Notes: generated by a model from the sequence alone, not told the origin. A stretch of 64,000 nucleotides of DNA from Aquimonas sp041395245 (GCA_041395245.1 JAWLAY010000016.1:56653-120652); one strand, 5' to 3'. Positions 40,340 through 49,900 are shown, numbered from the stretch's first letter. A program made the numbers and translations.

Positions 40340-41170
40340 TAACGCGCTCGACCGCATCACCGCCGTCAAACGCAATGTATGTTGTGGCTGCCTTGGAGCA
40401 GGCAGGCAACCAGCCCAAGGCCGTTCCTCGTTCGTGCGCCGCGTGGCTGCCGTTACGCCGGCTCTAGCGGGTGAGTGTCCCTGCAGGCGACTGCAACAAT
40501 CCGTGCTCGGCGAATTCTTTGCACCGTTGTCTGCGGTGGCGCAACCACATGCCTGATGGTGCCAGCGCCGATGATGACCGACCCACGCCTCGCAACTCGC
40601 GGTCACACACGATCAGGTAGCAGCAACACGCCTGTCGGCGCCGCACCTATCCAGCGGCCTGACCATGGTGTCCAGTTCCAGCCGCCGGCGTGGCTGCGTT
40701 CGTCCACTGGCTGGTGCGACGGCGCTGATGTCGCGACGGTGCTTGATCTGGCCGCGACGATCCGACGGCAACGGCGCTTCCGGCGGCTGGTCGCTGGCCG
40801 CAGCAGCGGCGCAAGGTGCTACCCTCGTCGATGATCCGCCGCAATGCTGGTAGATGCTCATGGCTGGCCAGACCCGTCGCAACTGGCAATCTGCTCAGGG
40901 CTGTGATCCTTGCGCAGCAGCGCCTCAATACGAGGCCAGTGCGATGTGGTTGATCCGGGCGCGACGACTGGCTTCGCCGATCTTTTCGATGCCGTGCCCG
41001 CACATGGGCCGGATCAGGGGAATATCCCGTTGGGCATCGGTTGCGCTTGAATTCACGACAGATCGTGCTGGCGGATCGGTCTATTCGTCTGCCGATCGCA
41101 CGCAAGCTCAAACCCGCTTCGCGCAGCGCGTGAGCCTGATATCGTTCTGCTTGGGTCAGGTGACCTCTGA
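40340..41170 (-). pseudogene. IS30-family transposase remnant
   Basis: On the minus strand, HLTQAERYQAHALREAGLSL and RAIGRRIDRSASTICREFKR form the IS30 helix-turn-helix. Further on, VATGLASHEHLPALRRI fits the conserved SHExIY region. TADNG then KEFAEHGL (near 40510-40540, one base out of frame) is the DDE second Asp block, and TNEERPWAG resembles TNENTNGL. Multiple frameshifts inactivate it. No terminal inverted repeats were identified. It interrupts the cassette region. Confidence 0.7.
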
Positions 41171-41200
41171 CATGGGCAATCGACTTGCAGGTAGAGGCGC

Positions 41201-41476
41201 TCAGGCTACGTCACCTGGTCCTCTACGCTCCGTTGGGGTGTTGCGATTCAGAGTTGAGACCGCCAAGAGAATGTCGCCGCGAGCACTACCGGCAAGATAG
41301 CCGACTACCCGAACATGTCGCCCATCGACGCTTTTCCCGTCTGCAAGCAATTGAACCATGGACACATCGCAGACCTCACCCTCAACTTTTCCTGCAGCAG
41401 TGCAAGTCACGACTGCTTGTCCGCTGAAAGGAACCAACAGACTGGCGATAAAAATCATGCCCCAAGCCATCGTCAT
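41201..41476 (-). CDS. Secreted cassette protein, unknown
   Basis: This 91-codon gene starts MTMAWGMIFIASLLVPFSGQ, a signal peptide, with AGGAACG about 6 nt upstream. The mature part contains VEGEVCDVSMVQLLADGKSV and DGRHVRVVGYLAG. The pattern DGxxVxVxGYL is seen in small secreted proteins carried by integrons. The C terminus (NRNTPTERRGPGDVA) looks unnatural and may follow a frameshift. Oriented like the other cassettes. Confidence 0.6.
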   Translation of the reverse strand: MTMAWGMIFIASLLVPFSGQAVVTCTAAGKVEGEVCDVSMVQLLADGKSVDGRHVRVVGYLAGSARGDILLAVSTLNRNTPTERRGPGDVA

Positions 41477-41527
41477 CGGGCGTTCCTATGGTCGAAAAAA
41501 CTGCTTGAAAAAATGGTGAAGGTCTCG

Positions 41528-41645
41528 CTCTGCCACATCACTCTCCGCAGTTCCTACCGTGCGACCTCCGAGAAATCGACGCAGGGCAAGACACGCGTCT
41601 CGCCCGACCAATCAAATTTTGGCAAAACAAAACCTGCCTCGGATG
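41528..41645. repeat. ~120 bp dispersed repeat, copy 3
   Basis: CTCTGCCACATCACTCTCCG ... CGTGCGACCTCCGAGAAATCG ... GGCAAAACAAAACCTGCCTCGGATG, split for length. It lies between the 41201-41476 gene and the stop of the next cassette gene, which overlaps a degenerate core box GTTAGAG (41663-41669). Confidence 0.75.
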
Positions 41646-41663
41646 CTGCTCTCGGCTGCAATG

Positions 41664-42160
41664 TTAGAGGCTGAACGCCGCATAGCTCGATTGCCAACGA
41701 TTTTGAATAAGATTGAACTCTTGCGCTGAATCATGCGACGCAATAGTGGCAACCAACGGGAAGGGATGAACCACCAGCCACCGCCCAGCACTTCGCAAAC
41801 CAAATGAAGAATTCTGCGTGGCGATTTGCCACGCATCAGCGCTTGGATCTAAAGCCTTTAAGGATTCTTCCATCTCATCCGGATAGATACCCTCAATTTC
41901 GAGAAGCTCCGAGGCACAGGTGACGGATATTGCGCTGCTCCGTCGGTGTAATGAAAACTCTGTATTGTTACGATCCAAAAAGAACGCCCGCGCAGGAAAC
42001 TGAGAGTGAAGCTGTCGCTGAAAACCTCAAATGAAACAGCAAACACCTCTGGTGGGTATCTATGTTCGATTAACGCGCGGAGTACAACGACCAATTTTGG
42101 TCGAGTACGGCTAGATGGCTCTGCACTTTGGATCGAACATCTGGCACTCTCAGAATGCAT
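41664..42160 (-). pseudogene. Cassette gene, one frameshift
   Basis: First frame from ATG 42160: SARCSIQSAEPSSRTRPKLV, ALIEHRYPPEVFAVSFEVFS. Second frame, ending at 41664: SELLEIEGIYPDEMEESLKA, RWLVVHPFPLVATIASHDSA, NLIQNRWQSSYAAFSL. Together ~160 residues, soluble, composition like small immunity- or SMI1-type proteins, but no family is recognised. The start is 13 nt from the core box of attC 42174-42240, and the stop codon TAA lies inside CTCTAAC of the next site, both expected in a cassette. Confidence 0.55.
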
Positions 42161-42173
42161 TTTTGGGGGAAGC

Positions 42174-42240
42174 CTCTAACGCTTGCGATATGGACCAGCC
42201 AGCGGAGCTGGCACAGGTCCGCTTGACCAAAAGGCTGGGC
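42174..42240 (-). other. attC site, slightly degenerate
   Basis: Core-like box CTCTAAC (42174-42180), arm ATGGACC, loop stem AGCCAGC-GGA-GCTGGC, arm GGTCCGCTTGA, and core-like box GCTGGGC (42234-42240, one mismatch to GTTRRRY). 67 bp. The arms GGACC/GGTCC pair. It lies between two minus-strand cassette genes. Confidence 0.65.
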
Positions 42241-42243
42241 AGA

Positions 42244-42538
42244 AGCTCAGTAGCACTGAAGGACACCTGGTCTCCAAACAATCCCAGCAGAGAAAGACAA
42301 AGATCATTCCGCAGTCGCCGATGGAATGACTGTCGCCAAGCGAGTCCAACTGGCCGTAGAAGCTCATCGGCTTGTTGCACGAGCATCGAGGAATGTCGTC
42401 GCCTTGAATCCAGTCGGGTTCGCCGCCAATACGGTGGCGCTTACCGATGGGCTCGCCCGCCCATTTGAGAATCCAAATAGCCCTGGACGCCTCTACAGTC
42501 TCTGGCGTCGGAACAAGCGGCATCGGCGGGATCTTCAT
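42244..42538 (-). CDS. DUF1963-like cassette protein
   Basis: Starts at ATG 42538, six bases from the attC core box at 42545. Reads MKIPPMPLVPTPETVEASRA, GEPIGKRHRIGGEPDWIQGD, CSCNKPMSFYGQLDSLGD and GMIFVFLCWDCLETR. The GGEPDWIQ...C.C..PMSFYGQLDS pattern with paired cysteines (CSC, CWDC) resembles DUF1963/YwqG-like proteins. The open frame runs through the downstream attC to 42176; the natural stop is probably a TGA near 42250 reached after a one-base shift, so the end given here is approximate. Confidence 0.6.
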
Positions 42539-42544
42539 ACTGTT

Positions 42545-42618
42545 GCCCAACGTTGGAGGCAAGGGCCGTCTGGAGGCGGCACGCCGGAAGACGGTCCCGC
42601 TTGACTGACGTGTTAGGC
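42545..42618 (-). other. attC recombination site
   Basis: Best attC of the window: core box GCCCAAC (42545-42551), arm CAAGGGCCGTCT, loop GGAGGCGGCACGCCGG, arm AGACGGTCCCGCTTG, core box GTTAGGC (42612-42618). 74 bp. Both boxes fit RYYYAAC/GTTRRRY perfectly, and the CAAG...CTTG arms form the imperfect, partly bulged stem typical of attC. Cassette genes lie on both sides on the minus strand, the left one starting six bases away. Confidence 0.82.
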
Positions 42619-42645
42619 GCTGGCCTTGGATGGAAACTGGAAACA

Positions 42646-42955
42646 TCATGAATGACCTCTGCACAGCAACACGAATGCATCATCGACTTCGACCAAGGTT
42701 GAGACTTCTGATACGTCCCCTCGTTGAAAAATTCTTCTCCCGGCAGTTTCACCCAAAAGGGTAATGTTCGCTTTTTTGAACCAGAGCGTCAGCTTCGACC
42801 TTCGCCATGCTTCAAAACGCTGATTGCCAATTGCAGGTCAGCAAACCGCTCCTTAAGCAGAGAATGTCCTTGCTTTCCAGCGCCACTGCCGCGCCTTTAA
42901 AACCATCGGCGCACTGCAGTCTGTCCTGAAGAATTGCGTCAAACATCGAAAACAT
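42646..42955 (-). pseudogene. Cassette gene fragment, one frameshift
   Basis: From ATG 42955: MFSMFDAILQDRLQCADGFK, GAAVALESKDILCLRSGLL. After a shift near 42845 it reads NQRFEAWRRSKLTLWFKKAN, ITLLGETAGRRIFQRGDVSE, VDDAFVLLCRGHS with stop at 42646, 28 bp before the attC at 42618. About 100 residues. The family is not recognised. Confidence 0.5.
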
Positions 42956-43262
42956 ACCAACAGCAGAGATGGCCTTCTGTAGCCGGATCATCCGCCGCCT
43001 TTGTTAGAGGAGTAGCAGCGCTAGTTTGCAGGCTCTCAATCACGTTGCTCTGGGCGACTGCCAGCGTATTGAGGCTAAACGCGGTGCTGCGTTGGACCAG
43101 ATCGCTAAAGGAGGTGCATATCTTCCGGGCGCTCACGTCCAGTACACACCGCAAGCGGTGCACACTCAGTTACGGGTAGGCGTATATCCACGGCCTCTTA
43201 TCCCATTTTGTTGATTTTCAATAACGTCATGATCTCGGAAAACACCTTTTCAAAGGACCGCA
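42956..43262. other. attI-like region upstream of intI remnant
   Basis: Between the first cassette and the integrase remnant. The segment 43140-43262 aligns with 5500-5720: both have CACCGCAAGCG, then TATATCCAC (43184-43192 and 5634-5642), then similar spacing to the integrase start. A minus-strand frame (42939-43163) exists but is not convincing. CTCTAAC-type (GTTAGAG, 43001 region) and TACCAAC (42954-42960) boxes are possible old core sites. Confidence 0.5.
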
Positions 43263-43680
43263 GAACCGCCACCTACGCTGCTGGATCAGGTCCGCGGGAC
43301 AGCGATTGACGCACTACATAACTCGCACGGAAACACAGTGCGCGCATTGAGTCAAGCGCTTTATCTTGTCTCATGTGAAAATGCCATCCGGAAAGACATC
43401 GGTGCGCCAGAGGTTCAGGCGTTTCTCTCGCATTTCGCCGTGAGCGGCAACGTAGCAGCGTCCACCCGGAATCCCGCCCTGTCCGCAATGTTGTTTCTGT
43501 ATCGCATGGCTCGGGCGTTGAGTTGCCATGAATGAGCGCGATTTGAGCCAAGCGTCCCGCGCGCTTGCCTGCGGTACTGACGCGGCGCGAAGTGGCTTTG
43601 CTGTTGGATCGCCTATCCCGGCTTTACGGATTGATGGCGCGACTGTTATACGCACTGGTATGCGTTCGCGTCCGGCTGGT
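43263..43680 (+). pseudogene. Integron integrase (intI) remnant, locus 2
   Basis: Open from 43263: EPPPTLLDQVRG (N-terminal LLDQVR block). The segment around 43352 reads VKRFILSH in a shifted frame. KDIGAPEVQAFLSHFAV and GNVAASTRNPALSAMLFLYR (43395-43510) then match the IntI SAM-like domain almost word for word. After a frameshift, RPARLPAVLTRREVALLLDR and LSRLYGLMARLLYA (43552-43650) match the start of the catalytic domain (RPxRLPVVLTREEV...YGLMARLLYGTGMR). The gene stops there; the catalytic Arg, His and Tyr blocks are missing. It is inactive, and oriented away from the cassettes as in true integrons. Confidence 0.88.
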
Positions 43681-43817
43681 GACTGCAGCGGACACGATCA
43701 CCTAGCCACCAGCGCTGTGTCGGTCGTCCGCGCGGGCGTACCTGCTGTCGGTTGATCAACCCATGGCGGGCGCGAGTGGTGTTCAATACGCGCCTTGTCT
43801 TTTACGTCGGTTTTGCC

Positions 43818-44385
43818 ATGCGCTATCTCATCGAAGCTCTGTCCCTGCTGATCGAGCTGGCCTTCAGTCTGGCCAGTCTGCTGTTTTTGTTGCGGTGTTG
43901 CTGCCGCTGGTGCATGCCAATTTCTATAACCCGATCAGTCAGACCATCTATCGCAGTACGCAAAGGGTGCTGGCGCCGTTGCGCCGGGTGTTGCGGCTCT
44001 TTGGGCAAGGGAAACCGGCGGTGCTGATCGTGTTTCTGTTGCAGATGCTGAAGTTGGGCGTGCTGTTTGCGTTGCGCGGACAGGCGATCAGTGCGGGTGG
44101 TCGGGCGGTGCTGGCCTTGGCCGAGTCCCTGTCGCTGCTGGTGTCGCTGTATTTCTGGATGACTTGGCGCGGGCCATCCTTAGTCTGTTGCAGTCTGGCG
44201 GGTCGCATCATGCCCTGCCCTTGCTGCACTGACCGAGCCGGTGTTGCGTCCCTTGCGGCAGCAGCGTTTGCCGCCCTTGGGTGTGCTTCGATCTGTCGCC
44301 CTTGCTGGCGACGCTGCTTCTGCTCCTGGTCCGCATTCTGAGGACGCCCTTGCTCGATCTGGGGCTGCTGCTGACGCGCACATGA
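43818..44385 (+). pseudogene. YggT-family membrane protein, several frameshifts
   Basis: Starts MRYLIEALSLLIELAFSLAS. It continues in a second frame VLLPLVHANFYNPISQTIYR, then STQRVLAPLRRVLRLFGQ and VFLLQMLKLGVLFALRGQ, the first YggT repeat (NFYNPISQ...PLRRV is diagnostic). The second repeat is spread over other frames: ALTEP-like, VLRPLRQQRLPPLG, LATLLLLLVRILRTPLLDLG and stop at 44385. At least four indels. YggT proteins are inner-membrane proteins of unclear role. DUF4426 and phosphatase genes follow. Confidence 0.75.
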
Positions 44386-44447
44386 TGGGGCGCTTGTCTC
44401 GCTGCGCTGGCCGTTGGTGTTGTTCGCCATTTCACTGGAGTCTGTTG

Positions 44448-44899
44448 ATGAGTCTTCCGCGCGTTCTTCGCTTCGGTTCGTGGTGGTCGCTGTGGCTGGT
44501 CTGTGCGGCGGCGCAGGCGCAGTCCAGCTTTACCCATTCCGGTTACACGATTCACTACAACGCGGTGCCGAGAGGTGTTGTTGGCGCCTGAGGTGGCGCG
44601 CAGCTACGGGCTGACGCGCTCGGCGCAGCGTGCGGTGCTGAACATTGCGGTGCGGACGGCAGGTGACGCGGCCACGGCGAAGGCGGTCAGTGCGCGCGTG
44701 CAGGCGGTTGCCATCAACACGGCGGGATGCGGCAGGAACTGCGCATGCGCGAGGTGCGTGAGCAGGACGCGATCTATGCCATCGGCGAGTTGCGAATCGA
44801 GGACGGCGAGACCTATCGATTTGAAGTCGATGTGGCGCCCGAAGGTGAGTCGCGTCATTCCGCTGCGCTTTCGCGCAGCTATTCGGCCAAGCACCATGA
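44448..44899 (+). pseudogene. DUF4426 secreted protein, frameshifted
   Basis: Starts MSLPRVLRFGSWWSLWLVCA (signal peptide), SFTHSGYTIHYNAVP. It continues in a second frame LAPEVARSYGLTRSAQRAVL, then a third MRQELRMREVREQDAIYAIG and GETYRFEVDVAPEGE, ending FAQLFGQAP. HYNAxPxxxLxPEVAxxYGLxRS and DAIYxxxELRI...YRFxVxVxPEG are DUF4426 marks. Three indels at least. The stop overlaps the phosphatase start (ATGA). Confidence 0.75.
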
Positions 44900-45586
44900 G
44901 TGTGCTGGCGATTCGACATGGCCAGGCGTCGTTTGGCGCCGAGAACTACGATCAACTTTCCGAGCGCGGCGCGGTGCAATCGCAACGCCTGGGCAACTGG
45001 CTGGCGCAGCGCATGCCGCGTCCGCAACGCATTCTGATCGGCGCGATGCAGCGTCACCGTCGTGACCTTGGAGGGGATTCGATCCGGTCTGGCTGCGGCG
45101 GCGATGGATCTGGTGCCGGTTGAAGTCGATCCCCGTTTGAACGAGTTCGATCACCGCGCGGTGGTGGACGCGTTCGTGCGTCGGCATCCCGAGCATCCCT
45201 GCGCCAACGCGATGCAAACCGGGGCGGCGATTCAGCCGCGTGCGGTGTTCCAGTTGCTGCTCGATGCGCTGCAAGCCTGGGCCAGCGATGCCTTGCCGGA
45301 CACCCCGGAAAGCTGGCGCGAGTTTGCGATGCGCACCCACGCGGTGGCCAACGAACTGGCTGGCGAACCGGGCAGCGATGTGTGGGTGATCACCTCGGGC
45401 GGCGTGCTGTCGCAATGGGCGCAGCAAGCGCTGGATGTACCGAGCGTGCGCAGCGTGGAACTCAACCTGTCGATCCGCAACAGCGCGGTCTGCGAGTTTC
45501 ATCCGCTGGGAGAGCGTCTGCGGCTGGGAAGCTGGAACAGTCTGCCGCACTTGCCGGTTGACGACGGGCTGTGGACCCATTTCTGA
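44896..45586 (+). pseudogene. Histidine phosphatase family protein, one frameshift
   Basis: Starts MSVLAIRHGQASFGAENYDQ, with RHG holding the catalytic His; then NWLAQRMPRPQRILIGAMQR with HR. After an indel near 45050 the rest reads TLEGIRSGLAAAAMDLVPVE, SDVWVITSGGVLSQWAQQAL, GSWNSLPHLPVDDGLWTHF. The VITSGGVL block is the C-terminal His region of the phosphoglycerate-mutase-like superfamily, with Gly-Gly where His is usual. About 230 residues if repaired. Substrate unknown. Confidence 0.78.
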
Positions 45587-45592
45587 GCGCCC

Positions 45593-45616
45593 GGCCTGCC
45601 CGCGTGTTGGCAGGCC
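45593..45616. terminator. Bidirectional terminator between convergent genes
   Basis: GGCCTGCC / GGCAGGCC perfect stem with loop CGCGTGTT, midway between the phosphatase stop and the amidohydrolase stop. Confidence 0.7.
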
Positions 45617-45637
45617 GAGCGACTCATTGAATGCGCG

Positions 45638-46948
45638 TCACTGCGCGTACTTGGCGCGGTATTTTTCGTACAGCCGTGTCTGCCGGTTGCTCAGATCGAT
45701 CTCGCGTCCCTCGATGAAGGCCGCTTCCACCGAGGTGCTCGCCTCCAGCGGATCGCCATTGGCGATGAACAGGGTGGCCTGCTTGCCAACCTGCAGACTG
45801 CCGTACTGATCGGCCACGCCGAACAGTTTGGCGGGATAGAGCGTGATCGCCTTGAGTGCTTCCTCGCGCGACAAACCAAAGGCGACGGCGGTGGCGGCCT
45901 GGTAGGGCAGATTGCGCAGGTTGGTGGTGTCGAACGAGTCGCCAGCGGTCGAGATCACGAAGGGCACGCCCGCTTCGGCCAGTTTGACGGCGGCGCTGTA
46001 GCTGCTGTCCAGCGCGTCGTAACGTCGCAGCGGCAAGCGATGCGTACCGGTCAGAATGACGCCGACCTGCAGACGATGCAGCCGATCCGCAACGCGCCAC
46101 GCTTCCTGTCCGCCGACGATGACCACCTGCAAGGATTCGCGTTCGGCAAAGTCCAGCGCTTCACCAATCGACACCACATCGTTGGCATGGATGAACACAC
46201 TGCTGCGGCCTTGCAGCGCGTCCTGCATGGCGGCCAGCTTGAGGTCCGGCACGTCGACCTTGCCCGCACGCTCGGCGACGCCGTAGGCGCGCGCCTGCTC
46301 AAACGCCAGATCCAGCGCGCGATGCTTTTCGGCGATGCCCTTGCGCGCGGTGTCGGCGACTTCTTTCGGCAGCCACGGCGGCAGATCCAATGTCGGCCAC
46401 ACGACATGCAGGCCGACCGGCGCACGCACGGTCATCTCTTCCCAGGTCCAGCCATCCAGACGCAACAAGGCGCTGCGACCGGTGATGACGCTCTGCGGAC
46501 TGGCCTGCGGCACGGTCAGCGCCATCAGCACGCCGTTGGCGCGGGTCACGGGAATCAGATCGCTGTCCGGGTTGACCGCTACTTCCGCCCGCACATTGGC
46601 GGTGTTCATGCCGACTTCCGCCTGATCGACGGTGGCGCGCACGGCTTCCACTTCGACCAGACCCAACACGCTGTGCGCGGCGATGAATCCGGGATAGACC
46701 TGTTTGCCATGCGCGTCGATCACGCGCGCGTCCGCCAGGCTGACTTCGTCACCGCCGATGGCGACGATCTTGCCCGCCTCGATGCGAATGCGGCCATTTT
46801 CGATGCGCCCGTCAGTGATGGTTTCCAGCGTTGCACCGTCGATCACCACGGTCGCGGCAGCGGGTGCCACCCGCGAATCGTGGGCGAACGCCGTCAGCGG
46901 CAACAGCAGTGCGAATCCGGCAAGGCGAAGCACGCGCTCAATGGACAT
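45638..46948 (-). CDS. Secreted amidohydrolase-like protein, metal site lost
   Basis: This 436-residue protein starts MSIERVLRLAGFALLLPLTA (signal peptide). It has the imidazolonepropionase/amidohydrolase layout: RIEAGKIVAIGGDEVSLADA, VYPGFIAAHSVLGLVEVEAV, the C-terminal YPAKLFGVADQYGSLQVGKQ, and ATLFIANGDPLEAS. The usual GFIDAHTH metal motif reads GFIAAHSVL, so the first His pair is broken. HIHSY- and SDS-type later ligands are also not evident. It is likely non-catalytic or altered, and may act with the larger partner encoded just upstream, whose stop it overlaps by 11 bp. Confidence 0.85.
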   Translation of the reverse strand: MSIERVLRLAGFALLLPLTAFAHDSRVAPAAATVVIDGATLETITDGRIENGRIRIEAGKIVAIGGDEVSLADARVIDAHGKQVYPGFIAAHSVLGLVEVEAVRATVDQAEVGMNTANVRAEVAVNPDSDLIPVTRANGVLMALTVPQASPQSVITGRSALLRLDGWTWEEMTVRAPVGLHVVWPTLDLPPWLPKEVADTARKGIAEKHRALDLAFEQARAYGVAERAGKVDVPDLKLAAMQDALQGRSSVFIHANDVVSIGEALDFAERESLQVVIVGGQEAWRVADRLHRLQVGVILTGTHRLPLRRYDALDSSYSAAVKLAEAGVPFVISTAGDSFDTTNLRNLPYQAATAVAFGLSREEALKAITLYPAKLFGVADQYGSLQVGKQATLFIANGDPLEASTSVEAAFIEGREIDLSNRQTRLYEKYRAKYAQ

Positions 46949-49900
46949 GGTCGTTCACTCCGCAGCTCATCAGGTCGGCACCGTTGTGATAGAGGCCGCG
47001 CGTGGCGGCAAGGTGTTGCCACCAGAGGGTTTCGGTCTGCATCCAGTAGCGCACTTCCGGCGACACCGGTTTGCCGGGCTTGGCGGGTTCGGTCGTCGAT
47101 GGTGTCAGGGCGAGTGCCTTGCGCCGCGCGTCGGCGGCAAGCGTCAACAGGCGTTCGCGTTCCGCCAGCGCGGTGGCTTGCAGGGCGCGATCCTGTTCGC
47201 GATCAAAATAGCGACGTCCGTCGATCCAGGTCTGCTCGGCACGCGCATAGTTCGACAGCGGCGAGGCGTTCCACAGCACCAGATCGGCATCCATGCCGGG
47301 CTGGATCGACCCGACCCGATCCGCAATGCCCAACTGGATGGCCGGATTCAGGGTGACCAGCTTCCAGGCTTCCTGCTCGCTGAGACCGCCGTAACGGATG
47401 GACTTGGCGGCCTCCATGTTGAGGCGACGCGCCATTTCGTTGCTGTCGGAGTTGAACGAGGTCACCACGCCCGCGCGGGTCAGCAAGGCGCCGTTGTAGG
47501 GAATGGCGTCGATGACCTCCATCTTGTAGGCCCACCAGTCCGCAAACGACGATGCCCCGGCACCGATGGACGCGAGCTCGTCGGCCACTTTGTAGCCCTC
47601 CAGAATGTGCTGGAAGGTCGCCACCTTGAAGCCGTACTCCTGAGACAGGCGCACGAACATCAGGATTTCATCCTGCCGATACGAGTGGATGTGGACCAGT
47701 CGCTCGCCGCGCAGAATCTCTGCCAAGGCCTCGATCCGCAGATCACGACGCGGCGTTTCGCCGCGCGCCAATGCGGCGTTGTAGGCACGCGCCATGTTGA
47801 AGTGCTCACGCATGATCTGCTCGACACCCATGCGCGTCTGCGGATAACGGGTAACGAAGGCCGGGCCCCAACCGCTCTGTTTGACGTTTTCGCCCAGTGC
47901 GAACTTGATGCCCGACGGCGCACCCTGCATGCGCAGCCCCTCGGCGTCCTCGCCCCAGCGCAGCTTGATCACGGCGTTCTGTCCGCCCATCGGATTGGCA
48001 GAGCCGTGCAGCAGATTCGCCGTCGTGACGCCACCCGCGAGCTGCCAGTACAGATTGATGTCAGTCGGATCGATGACATCGCCGATCCGCACTTCGGACG
48101 TCACTGCGTGCGAAGGTTCGTTGATGTTGCGCGCCACGGCGGTATGCGAATGGGCATCGATGATCCCAGAGGTCAGATGCATGCCAGTGGCATCGATGAC
48201 CACGGCATCACGCGGCGCCTTGAGCGCCTTGCCGACTTGCGCGATCCGCCCCTGCTTGACCAGCACGTCGGTCTCGGTCGCCACGCCCAGCTCGCTGTTG
48301 GTCCACACCGTCGCATTGCGGAACAACACGGCGGCCGCCTGCTCGGGTGGACCAGACAGGCCGAACTCGCCTGCGGGATAGCCTTGGAATGGGGGAATGG
48401 CGGGCGGCAAATCCGCCTCGCCGGCTGGCTTCGGTTCGTCGGCAGCCGACGCCGCGCGCTGCGCAACAAACTCGATTCGACGACCATCGGCCTGTTCAAG
48501 ATGCCCGACCAGACGCCCGGCCATTTCGCGCAATTGCAGGCGCACCGCATCGCGATAGCCCTTGGGCAATCCGAGGTAGGCACCGTCCTGTGGCTTCAGC
48601 AACCATGTCGTCGCATCAACCTGCACCTCCAGCGTGTCGCCCTTGGTGCGAATCTGCCAGGTTTCGGGCGAAGTGCCTTCCGACCAGGTCGCCACCCAGT
48701 CGCCCGCCAAGTTCGGTGCCCCGATGCGATTCAGCTCGCTGCGTTGGCCTTCGACGTAGACCGCGTAGACCTTCGCCGACGAGGCCGTGAACAGCTCGGC
48801 GTCGGCAATCACCAGATTGGCGAGGTAGCCTGGCGCGATCCGTCCCAGACGTGTTGACTCGCCGACGATACTGGCCGGTGTGGTGGTGAGCGCGCGCAAG
48901 GCGTCCTGTTCGCTCAAGCCTACCGCCACGGCGCGCCGCAGCGCCGGGTAGAAGGACTTTTCGACGCTGTCCATGCCGCGCGTGCTCAGCGCAAACGGGA
49001 CACCTTCTTGCGCCAACCGGGCGGGGTTGGCAGGCGCTTGCTCCCAATGCTGCAGTTCGGCCAGCGACACCGAAGCCATGGCTTCGGCGGAGTCGATCAG
49101 CGGCGCGTCGGGCATTTTCAGCGGCACGATGATCGGCGCGGCGGCCTGCTTCACTTGCGGCAGGATTCGATACTCGTAGCCGGTGCCGAGATAGACCGGC
49201 GCGAGCGAAAACTCGTTTGCCACCGCCTGCATCCGCGCCATGTCGAGTTCGTCATCCAGCACGAACAGGGTCGTCTGTTTGCCATGACTGGCGGCCTGCA
49301 ACGCGGCCAGCGGCTCACTGACCTGCCCTCGCGGCATGAACTCGGCGGAATACGCGCTCGCGTCCAGCCAAGTCTGGCGAATCAGTGCAATCACGCCCAT
49401 CAACGATCCGGGATATTCCTGCCCAAACTGGAAATCGAGCGCAATGACCTGCGCCACCGCATCCTTCAGCACCAGGTCGCGCTTGTCCGGGCTTTCGAGC
49501 AGGCTGATCAACGCGGACTGACCCGCAAACACACCGGCCTCGGGGACGCTTTGCACCGCGGTCAGGCCCACCGATCGAAGCGCTCGCAGCGCCTCGTCGT
49601 TCGCTTCAAACGCCGCAGAAACGCGTTGCTCCGGCCGCACTCGACGATTCCAGTGCGGGAATCCCGATTGCGCTGCCGTCTGGTCGTGCGGCGGTGGCGC
49701 GTTGCGATCCGCACGGGCGATGCCACCACGTCGCAGGTCAGCGGGAACACCCAGTGATGTGCCCGCATCGATGAACCCGGGGAATACGGTCTTGCCTTGC
49801 AGATCCAGCGGCGCGGCATCACTTGGCACGCGCAGGGAAGTACCCACCGCTTCGATCTTGCCGTCGCGCAGCAGAATCGTCGCCCGCTCCAGAACTTTTC

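Noticed and set aside
46704..48857. 717-codon open frame on the plus strand
   Set aside because: Antisense to the double amidohydrolase; the minus-strand protein has a signal peptide, family motifs and intact ligands, and the plus frame resembles nothing. High GC explains it.
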